Assembly (NCBI GenBank): GCA_013407085.1
Contig: JACCGJ010001468.1
Span: forward strand, 1-64,000
DNA from: Atriophallophorus winterbourni
Taxonomy: Eukaryota > Platyhelminthes > Trematoda > Plagiorchiida > Microphallidae
Reading direction: 5' to 3'
DNA length: 64,000 nt
Shown: piece by piece, positions 55,760-64,000 of the stretch
How positions within the stretch are numbered: the first letter of the stretch is position 1
Layout: every line of letters begins with the position of its first letter
Position numbers and translations under genes: made by a program
Notes under the pieces: generated by a model
The model's database searches: none
The model's input: only the letters and a program-made list of their open reading frames with translations
What the model was told of the DNA's origin: nothing

Positions 55760-56090
55760 GGTACACATGCGCCTCCCGCTGTGGAAGTCGTGGCACGAGC
55801 TACCCCCGGATCACCGACGATTGTCGCCGTCCTATCCGGTAGCCTGGAATACACGCGTTCTTCGTGTATTTTCTCGGTGCGCATGCACCTCCCGCTGTGG
55901 AAACCGTGGCACGCGCCATCCACCTGATCACCGACGCTTGTCGCCATCCTACCCGGTAGCCCAAAATACACTCATCCTTCGTATATCCCTTCTGGTACAC
56001 ATGCACCTCACGCTGTTGAAACCGTGGCACACGCCACCCGCGGATCACCGACGCTTGTCACCATCCTATCCGGAAGCCCCAACAATGAGC
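55760..56090 (+). repeat. Minisatellite in LTR element, three units of about 115-120 bp
   Basis: Each unit carries CATGC[GA]CCTC[CA]CGCTGT, CGTGGCAC, GGATCACCGACG and TCCTA[TC]CCGG. The units keep long reading frames in more than one frame (for example R-R-L-S-P-S-Y-P in all three), so it may encode a repetitive peptide or be non-coding. Confidence 0.85.
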
Positions 56091-56593
56091 ACTCACCGTC
56101 CAGCACGACATCCATCAGACAAGGTCCGTACCAGCCCAACTACACGCCATTCAGCTTTCTCCAGGCGAGGCCGTTCGCCATCGACCCTGGAGGTGTAGGA
56201 ACTTCTCAGCACGGACTATGTATTCGAAGCTTCTGATTCTTCGTTGTCAAGCCTACAGGTGTGCCTACATCTGCTCCTACTGGGTTCATACTAAGACCAT
56301 GCCAGACGGGCGATGCCCGCTAGCAGCTCGTTCACCCCATGTGATTCGGCTCCGGCAGCACGTTCACGCCATGTGAGACGTGACTCGGCTTAGTACTTAT
56401 CGGTTTTCGTGTATCCTACCCTGATCACCACCGACAATCGACCCACGCAGATCAAGTGCCTTGGCTGACTTCGAAGTTACTGGTTGCTGAGAGACTATGT
56501 TCCAGCCTGGAACGACCTGACACCGCTTGGCCAGTTCAATTGTCAATTCCTGATCAGAAGTATCCTCTGACCGGACTTCTCGGAAGGGGGCTG

Positions 56594-56775
56594 TGTAACA
56601 ACATTGTTTTAAAACATAACAATTGATCATGATAACACACTTCCCGTTGAATCGTGTTCCGTGATTGATACCCTGTACCTTCGTGCACCTTTTGGCTACC
56701 GCGATAAACGTTTCATCTCATGTGCCTTTTCTCGAACATTCTTGGGGACATTATTGTAGTGGTCAGTCTACTACA
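56594..56775 (+). repeat. 3' LTR
   Basis: Begins TGTAACAACATTG and ends CAGTCTACTACA, with TG..CA termini intact. Preceded by the polypurine tract. Confidence 0.85.
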
Positions 56776-57583
56776 AGCCTACCTAAAAACGCGAAGTTCA
56801 GCTTGGCAGGGATCATAGTCTAAAGCAAACGGACGGATAGAACCGACCCATAACACCTAGTGAAGCGGTTCCAGACAGATATTAATGCCACAGTTTAAAC
56901 ACAAAATTGAGCATTCCGTGATCAACCCAGTCGGATCAGTGATGACATTTCATGACGTTCACAAAAAGATACAAATGTAAAAACCTGTCAAATAAATTGG
57001 AAGAGTTAAACTGAGCTATGTTTGCACCACTCCCCTGACATCATCGCCATTCTCTGTTGTATGTGACAGAAATATCGTTTTCTAATATGAATTTGATGAG
57101 AATCAATTGAGGAAGAAGTGGCGGTTGTGCTGTCCTTTATCATCTTTATTACAGCCGATGCCAATTAACAGAAAACAAAGATTTCAGCCCCAAGGGTTCA
57201 CTTTGATGTTCTTTTACGTTGATATATAGTCAAGTTTTGTGATTTATGTGGTCTACCTACCACTTTCATCAAAAAAATTGTACAATTAAATATAGATTCG
57301 TGTGCTCTAGCGCTTGACGTGCACCCAGAAAGCACTCATGACGATTGTTTACTAGTTTTAAGTGCATAACCGTTATCTTAGGGAAGATCACTACCTATCA
57401 ACGCTAGATTACCGATTAAGTGAACTATTTGATTCTGCCCCTTATACAACCATGTTCACGAATGCACTCAAAGATTAAGCTATGATCGCTTCTCCGTCCT
57501 GGATTTTGGGCTAAAATCGAAAGAACGATATTTCGAAATAGTCACATTCCAGGCACCACTGGATCTCATCCGTAATTCAGTAC
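56776..57583. other. No recognisable gene
   Basis: No frames with motifs and no repeat copy found. Confidence 0.4.
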
Positions 57584-58060
57584 TTGTGTTCGTATATGTA
57601 TACAAAACTCAGCAATTTTTATGACAGAAAAAGCGGTAAGCTAAACAAAAACCGCAATATTATTAAGTATTATATATGTCAGATTGATCAACGAGTCGAT
57701 CAAGACGCCAATCCCCCATCCAAGTGTTGGCAATGTGGCGAATGGCATTTTGCGCGTTATTGCTCATTCAAAAAACACCGATGGCAGAGGTGCAACAGAA
57801 AAATTACTGTCGGGCAAACTATTTTAAGAAATCTGTGTTTTGTGATTCCTATGACAATAATTATAAGTCCTATCCAGTCTTCGCTACCTTCAAAACCCCA
57901 GGACATGGAAAGCCAGCGGAAGAAGAACCCACTCAAATTAATTCCACGGAATGCAGACTAAGAAGTTTGGCCGATCGAAGACGTATTCTAGTAACCCAAA
58001 TGCAAGTGGATCCGAAACTGGAGTCTTACGACATAAATGCTCAAACGGGAAAGTGTTAGG
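57584..58060 (+). mobile_element. gag-like fragment with zinc knuckle
   Basis: The frame around 57715-57805 reads C-W-Q-C-G-E-W-H-F-A-R-Y-C-S-F-K-K-H-R-W-Q-R in order, which fits a CCHC zinc knuckle (C-x2-C-x4-H-x4-C) of an LTR-element nucleocapsid, followed by a second weak Cys. Downstream it is open in two overlapping frames, so one or more frameshifts are likely. No other element parts adjoin it. Confidence 0.55.
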
Positions 58061-58419
58061 AGGGCACTCTCATAACGAATAAAGCAAGACGGATTACCCG
58101 ATGGACCAAAGTCACAAAGGAGAGAAATTGTATTTGGGTAAGCCATGTTGTACCTTGGCAACAAACCCCATCTTCACTGAATTCAAGTTTTCTGACTCGC
58201 CCATGACAACCAACTTCCGTTGTTACCACTATGCACATTCCCATGATTATGGTGTACCCTCACACGTTCACTCTGTTGTTGTCATATAAATACAAACCAT
58301 GTCCACGGTCGAAACGCACACACTGGGCGCTTGGACCTGGGACTCCTGATCAACGTTCAATTCAGGCCTTGTTCTGTTTTCCTGATTGTTGGGTTAAGAA
58401 CAACGCATAGATTGATTCA

Positions 58420-59490
58420 AGGATTCAAGGATTTATGGTTAAAAAGTTAACACTTTACAGTACCACAGGATTACGGTATGAATAAAACATGAAAATTACA
58501 ATAGTATAAAAGCAATAGAGTATATCAAATATAAGGCTCATGAATGATGTACGTTTGCAAGTGCAAGTCCGATTTCAATTTAAAAATCGCCAGGCAAGGA
58601 GAGTCCATCACATGTTGGGGTAAGGAATTCCAAAGAAATATAGCTCGTACGGCGAAAAATGGCGCCGACAATCAATACGGGAACTTGGAACATAAAGGGA
58701 TAAGGTGTGCCCGCGTGTCACTTTTCCATCACATACATCAAGCAAGTGTTTTAATGGATGTCCTTCTGTAGACACAATTCTATGGGTCAGAATAATATCG
58801 CGTCTTATCCTCCTTTGGGTAAAGTCACATAGACCCAGACGTCGCAGTCTTTTGGTATACGGAACATTGCGAAGACCCATCACTAACTTTGTTGCTCTAT
58901 GATAGATTTTATCGAAGAGAGCAATATCTTTTCGCAGCCAAGGAGCCCAGACCTCTACCGCATACTCCATCGTAACGTTATCAGAGAGAATCTTTCAAAT
59001 ATTCTTCGAACGATACCTAACATTCTGTTGGCCCGTCGATATATATTCTGGCAGTGCACTGCTCTTCAGGTTACCGCTAATCCACACTCCAAGATCTTTT
59101 TCTAACGAGCTCCATGCTAGGTTTTCAGTTCCCAATCGATATGTCCACGGAACATTCTTGCCAAGATAGAGCATCTTACATTTGTATGTTGAATGACATG
59201 TCACTCATGGCCGCCCAATTCGACACGCTGTCTAAATCCGTTTGTAGTTTCTCGCAATCCTCTGCAGAACTAATCGGCATCCAAATTTTCATATCATCCG
59301 CGAACAGGAACATTGTAGAAGATATGAGGCGGGTAAATCGTTTATGTATAACAGAAAGAGGAGCGGGCCTAACACAGATCCTTGTGGGAACGCAACGACT
59401 GTCTCTGCTGCGACATCAACGATACATCCATCATAACACCATCGTTGCCAATTATAACTACTATGAAATGTCTCTACACCAACGTCCAAT
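58420..59490 (-). mobile_element. CR1-like LINE (third family), RT C-terminal part
   Basis: Minus strand, from RT to 3' end: F-P-Q-G-S-V-L-G-P-L-L-F-L-L-Y-I-N-D-L (about 59380), K-M-L-Y-L-G-K-N-V-P and E-K-D-L-G-V-W-I-S-G (59170-59070), M-E-Y-A-V-E-V-W-A-P-W-L (58960), R-R-I-R-R-D-I-I-L-T-H-R. The FADD box reads degenerate. The 3' end near 58424 has TTCAAGGATTCAAGGATTT, a short heptamer tail. It abuts a plus-strand copy of the same clade. Confidence 0.75.
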
Positions 59491-59529
59491 ATCTAGGAAA
59501 CATTATCGGTGATCTGCTTACAGCTTTCT

Positions 59530-62280
59530 GAAATGTTCACAGCATCGCTGTAACGGAAACGTGGCTACAGACTCACCTTACAAATATTGAACTATAATTA
59601 CCCGGCATGTCACTTATTCGCCGTGAACTTGAAACGGGACGAGGAGTAGCATTGTGCTATAAACAAAATCATCTCTGCCGTGAGATTACGGATCCAGATA
59701 TCCTGTTACGGGATACACTCTGGTGCTAACTCCGATTAGCTAATGGCGAAGACTGTGATTTGGGAGTAGTATTTCGCCAACTGTCTGCATAGGAAACTTA
59801 CAATCTGGCCCTACTCGGCATATTCACATGTGGATTTTTAATTATGGGTGAATTCAATTTACCGAATCTGAAGAGCAGCTCCATTCACCCAGAACACTCT
59901 CGAACGCGCATTCTGTGAGTTGTTGGAGGATATTCCTCTTTATAATCACATTGCATGTAATATCCGGTACCGCGGAACCGATTTACCTTCACTCGTGGAT
60001 CTCGTTCTAAAAAGCAATAAACAAGACATTGGTAACGTTGCTTACGAAAGTCAATTGGGGCTAAGTGATCACGTCTTAATCCAGTTTGACTATCCGTTTA
60101 AGGCTGTAAGAAAAATGATGCCCGTAAAACAGTTAGACTGATCAACATTCTGATTTTGAGTGATGCTCATCGAAATGCAATTAACTGCCGACCGGAAACC
60201 CGCAACCTACATGCCTTTTGGTTATGGATAATGTCTCATCTCAAAAAGTTAGCTCTACATTTTTCTTCAAGAACTCAAGAAAAACCTCGAATTTAAACTA
60301 AGAAGCCGAAATCGTAAGTGGTTAAATGTAAGAAACGCTGCTTGGCAACAGCATCGGCAAAACCCATCATCAGAGATATGTGAAACATTCCGTTCACTGG
60401 GGAACGAAGTAATCAAATTCGTCATCGAAGACAACATTTACTACCAAGAACGAATATCATACATGATGGAGCTTAACCCAAACATTCTCTGTCTTATGAT
60501 TAACGATCAAGCGATGGTGAAACCTTGAGTTTAGTCCGTGATCACGTCAACTGGACCAACAACCACTGCAACAGAAACTACAGAAGCATGAGCTTCGTTT
60601 ATTCATTTGTATTCAGCCCCAGAGAAAATGCGATTTAAATCCCAAATCAAACCACTTGAACCACGGTTGACATGAGTAACATAAATGTCACGTCAAAACG
60701 CGTCTTTCAAACATTATTCAATTTTAAAGTCTCCCCGGGCTGAAAGAATAAAACCGCTCATATTGAAGCAATGCGCGAACTTGCAATGTACACCACTCAC
60801 ATGCTTGTATAATCAAACACTGGCAAATGGCGTGATTCCGACCGATTGGAAGCGTGGAATAATTACTCATATCTATAAAGGAGGTAAAGGCTCCGATGTT
60901 TCAAATTACCGACCCGTTATTCTGTTACACGTGATTTCCTAATTACTTGAGAGCCTCATTGTTGACAATCTAATCAAACATTTTGAAAATAATTACTTGC
61001 TTTCGTGAAAGCAGCGTGGATTTAGACGTAATTATCCCTGATTATCTCATTGACTGATAACACTGGTCGATAAAAGGCAAACAATTATCCTTGCTATCTA
61101 GATATCTCAAAAGCATTTGATCGTGTTAGTCAAATCCTACTACTGTAAAAGCTTGAAACGCTTGGTATCACTGGAAAGTTGTTGAATTGGCTAAATCACT
61201 GCCCAACAAATCGCACAACCCAGGTACGTGTTAGCCGTGCGTTATCAAAACCAACCGCAGTAACTAGCGGAGTTCCAGAAGGTTCAGTCATTTTTCCGAT
61301 CTTTTTTCTATCTTATGTCAATGAAATACGGGAACTTGTTCGATGTAACATTTCGTTATTTGTGGGAGACATTGAGATATGGCGTTGCATCCGCAGCCAT
61401 AAGACTGTTTGCTATTACAAAAGAACTTCATAGCTTAACAGCAGATCGCTGAAGAACAAGCTGCCATTTAACTTCAACAAATACAGATACATGAACGTGA
61501 GGAATCGAGTCGAGTTCACATAACATATAGATTCGCATGTCATTGAAAATTACAGTGAATAAACATATTTGGGTGTCTGGATATGCTCCAGTTTTAAAAC
61601 CTCACTTCAAACTAACAGTGCATTTAAAAATGCAACACGTGTCCTAAATCTACTCAAACGGGTATTTGGGAAATTTTCGTCCATGATATTCCCAAGGATC
61701 ATGAATGCGTACTTGAGACCAGTCATGGAATACGCTGTGTATGCATGGTCTCCGTGGATGAAGAATGATGTAGAACTTATGCGGCGAATTCATAACCGCT
61801 CAACAAAACTAGTTCTCAGCATCCGAAACAAGCCTTATTAAGAAAGGATAGCTCACCTGATTCTGTTCGATTTTCCCTACCGACAAATCAGAGGAGAACT
61901 TATTCTACTTTACAAGATATTCCACACCACAAACAATCCCTTACAGAATTTATTCACGTGAATAGATACGAGAAATTATCGGACTCATAAATATACGGTA
62001 GTGGTACCCCATTCCCGCATGAACTGTAGAAGTTATTTTTATACTATCCGTGTTCGGTTTACTTGGAACAGTTTACCTTCAACCGCTGCTCACTCCACTA
62101 GCTTGCGTGACTTTTAAACGAAATTAGAATTTTAATTGAATTATTCGTTTCCTAAATACTTATATACTATTTAATCTAACTGCTTATCTTGTTTTTGATA
62201 CATGTACATTTTTTAAATTTCTACCAGCCTATTGGAATTGTTAAGCTTGTTGTTTCTTAGACCATTAAAAACCTTGAATT
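59530..62280 (+). mobile_element. CR1-like LINE (third family), endonuclease and RT, decayed
   Basis: Plus strand. Endonuclease: A-V-T-E-T-W-L-Q-T-H (59555), M-G-E-F-N-L-P-N-L (decayed GDFN, 59850), L-P-S-L-V-D-L-V-L and L-G-L-S-D-H-V-L-I-Q-F (60060). RT: R-I-K-P-L-I-L, I-P-T-D-W-K-R-G-I-I-T-H-I-Y-K-G-G (60850), S-N-Y-R-P-V, then S-G-V-P-E-G-S-V (61270) and L-F-V-G-D-I-E-I-W (61370; catalytic Asp lost). C terminus: Y-L-R-P-V-M-E-Y-A-V-Y-A-W-S-P-W-M (61720). The 3' end is near ATTAAAAACCTTGAATTTCC (62266). Many stops. A near complete ORF2 but dead. Confidence 0.8.
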
Positions 62281-62379
62281 TCCCTCAGTCTAAAGACTAT
62301 GGTATATTGAAAAATGCCCGATTAAGCTAGAATTAGGTAATCGCCGTGCTGTTAGCTTGGAAAGATTTTATTATTTCTG

Positions 62380-62606
62380 TCAGGGTTTCCCAACTGGATG
62401 TGAGAGGCAGCATTCCCTGGGGGTGCGAGATGCTTCTCAAGTTTTTCTTGTAATAAGTGTTGCCATTCTCTGCTGATTCATTGCAAATTTTTCATCGTAT
62501 TGGTTTTCGTGTTGTGATCATTTGTCTTGTGTCTTTCTACAAGGGGTGTGAGAGCACATTAAACTATTTTATGGGAGCGGGACATTAAAAGGTTTGGGAA
62601 CCACTG
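62380..62606. mobile_element. hAT-like MITE
   Basis: 227 bp bounded by CAGGGTTTCCCAACTG on the left and GGTTTGGGAACCACTG on the right. The right end reversed is CAGTGGTTCCCAAACC, so the two ends form imperfect terminal inverted repeats of the CAGTGGTTCCCAA type found in hAT (Charlie/Buster-like) transposons. It contains no coding. The expected 8-bp target duplication is not clean (ATTTCTGT against CTCTATGC). Confidence 0.7.
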
Positions 62607-62649
62607 CTCTATGCTATTGACATACTGAAATGTCTTTGAAGCCAAACGT

Positions 62650-63206
62650 AAGTTGTACAGGTTTAACCTTAAACGCAAACTCACATCTATGTATACCCCT
62701 GCAACGATTTCTGAACGAAACATAGTGATCAATTTACCGGGCAAAAGTGTTTGGTACAGTAAAATGTGTGGTATCTGTTACTACTTATCTAAGTATGTTG
62801 TGCTGAATGTCGACGTGACTGTCCTACAAGAGACGCGCTTACCAGACACTGGTAAGCTATCAGAAAGTGATTACACATTCTTTTGGAAAGGAAGAGGTTC
62901 CGATGAGCCTCGACTGCATGGAGTTGGGTTTGCCGTGCGAAACGACATATTAAAAGCAACAGAACCGAGCAGCAGCGGGAGCGAACGGATTTGAACTTTA
63001 AATCTGAGGTGCATTACTGGTACCATTACGTTGGTCAACGTTTATGCACCGACGCTCTCTGTGAAACCTGCTGAAAAAGACGCTTTTTATCATAACCTCA
63101 CAGCTGTCCTGAAAAACGTGCCACAGAAAAACTATGTAGTGGTATTGGGTGATTTCAATGCCAGAGTCGGTGCAGATTACGAGTCTTGGCAAAACTGTCT
63201 CGGAAG
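62650..63206 (+). mobile_element. RTE-like LINE, endonuclease domain, cut by gap
   Basis: The plus-strand frame gives V-D-V-T-V-L-Q-E-T-R-L-P (catalytic Glu), F-F-W-K-G-R-G, G-V-G-F-A-V-R-N-D-I-L, T-L-V-N-V-Y-A-P and V-V-L-G-D-F-N-A-R-V-G (Asp/Asn pair), the pattern of RTE-clade APE endonucleases. One in-frame TGA (62992-62994) interrupts it at E-R-I-*-T-L. The region expected to hold RT is lost in the assembly gap. Confidence 0.8.
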
Positions 63207-64000
63207 NNNNNNNNNNNNNNNNNNNNNNNNNNNNNNNNNNNNNNNNNNNNNNNNNNNNNNNNNNNNNNNNNNNNNNNNNNNNNNNNNNNNNNNNNNNNNN
63301 NNNNNNNNNNNNNNNNNNNNNNNNNNNNNNNNNNNNNNNNNNNNNNNNNNNNNNNNNNNNNNNNNNNNNNNNNNNNNNNNNNNNNNNNNNNNNNNNNNNN
63401 NNNNNNNNNNNNNNNNNNNNNNNNNNNNNNNNNNNNNNNNNNNNNNNNNNNNNNNNNNNNNNNNNNNNNNNNNNNNNNNNNNNNNNNNNNNNNNNNNNNN
63501 NNNNNNNNNNNNNNNNNNNNNNNNNNNNNNNNNNNNNNNNNNNNNNNNNNNNNNNNNNNNNNNNNNNNNNNNNNNNNNNNNNNNNNNNNNNNNNNNNNNN
63601 NNNNNNNNNNNNNNNNNNNNNNNNNNNNNNNNNNNNNNNNNNNNNNNNNNNNNNNNNNNNNNNNNNNNNNNNNNNNNNNNNNNNNNNNNNNNNNNNNNNN
63701 NNNNNNNNNNNNNNNNNNNNNNNNNNNNNNNNNNNNNNNNNNNNNNNNNNNNNNNNNNNNNNNNNNNNNNNNNNNNNNNNNNNNNNNNNNNNNNNNNNNN
63801 NNNNNNNNNNNNNNNNNNNNNNNNNNNNNNNNNNNNNNNNNNNNNNNNNNNNNNNNNNNNNNNNNNNNNNNNNNNNNNNNNNNNNNNNNNNNNNNNNNNN
63901 NNNNNNNNNNNNNNNNNNNNNNNNNNNNNNNNNNNNNNNNNNNNNNNNNNNNNNNNNNNNNNNNNNNNNNNNNNNNNNNNNNNNNNNNNNNNNNNNNNNN
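63207..64000. other. Assembly gap
   Basis: A run of N to the end of the window. Its true length is unknown. Confidence 1.

Larger units (their letters stand above)
54647..56775 (+). mobile_element. CsRn1-type LTR retrotransposon, non-autonomous
   Basis: Two direct 182-bp LTRs (54647-54828 and 56594-56775) bound a 1.77-kb interior. Straight after the 5' LTR, AGGTGAGCCCGACGTGA (54832-54848) matches the tRNA-Trp primer site used by CsRn1-clade elements with two differences. A purine run GGAAGGGGGC precedes the 3' LTR. The interior has only a trace of pol, L-S-H-P-G-I-R-A (about 55430-55470), the integrase zinc-finger neighbourhood, and then a 120-bp minisatellite. RT, RNase H and the integrase core are missing, so it could move only with help from a full element. 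Target duplications not clear. Confidence 0.85.

Noticed and set aside
55226..56236. Overlapping open frames in the LTR element as a host gene
   Set aside because: They lie between LTRs, contain an integrase-type L-S-H-P-G motif, and the later part is a minisatellite. They belong to the element.
1..64000. CRISPR arrays, prokaryotic operons or phage-like defence systems
   Set aside because: No spaced short direct repeats, no ribosome-binding-site-led gene strings, and clear introns with retroelements throughout. The DNA is eukaryotic nuclear.

Overview
This window is animal nuclear DNA, almost certainly from a flatworm and most likely a trematode (fluke). Genes are split into exons with GT–AG introns. 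Most of the DNA is decayed retrotransposons of CR1-like, RTE-like and CsRn1-type Ty3/gypsy classes, mixed with (TA)n microsatellites. CsRn1-type elements with a tRNA-Trp-like primer site are known from the fluke Clonorchis. The genus cannot be fixed from sequence alone. Nothing looks bacterial: there are no operons, CRISPR arrays or Shine-Dalgarno-led genes.

Three protein-coding genes are recognisable. (1) 3083-6535, minus strand: five consecutive exons of a homologue of FANCA, the Fanconi anaemia core-complex protein. Splice phases agree at every junction, but the last visible exon carries one in-frame TGA. (2) 38077-41967, plus strand: the 3.9-kb terminal exon of a KMT2C/KMT2D (MLL3/4, Drosophila Trr) histone H3K4 methyltransferase, with extended PHD, FYRN, FYRC, WDR5-binding Win motif, SET and post-SET. 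Its 5' exons are not seen. (3) 43528-49780, plus strand: a complete five-exon homologue of RNPS1, a splicing activator and exon-junction-complex factor, 513 codons plus stop, followed by an AATAAA signal. The last two genes are tandem and only 1.6 kb apart. Both act in gene expression, but they have separate splice and polyadenylation signals and no shared regulation is visible.

Layout: 1-2.7 kb holds a tRNA-Gln-like relic and a duplicated anonymous repeat. 3-6.6 kb is FANCA-like. 7.9-20 kb is mostly minus-strand CR1-like LINEs, one nearly full length (11.88-16.4 kb) with both ORFs and intact catalytic motifs. 20-29 kb holds two copies of a second LINE family, an anonymous repeat and a decayed endonuclease fragment. 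30.1-30.8 kb is a tandem array with a period near 240 bp. 32-37.8 kb holds LINE fragments and two CsRn1/gypsy relics, one hit three times by a short SINE-like element. 38-50 kb is the gene island. 51-63.2 kb holds further LINE copies, an LTR element with both LTRs and a primer-binding site, a gag fragment, a hAT-like MITE and an RTE endonuclease cut off by an assembly gap (63207-64000).

The most informative structure outside the genes is a SINE-like family of about 250 bp (here SINE-A) with a short ATACC tail. Two insertions with target-site duplications of 10 and 12 bp show its polarity and full length. I found no new multi-gene system. The strongest points for follow-up are the FANCA homologue with its stop codon, SINE-A, the CR1 3'-UTR copies, the two anonymous repeat families and the LTR element carrying a minisatellite.
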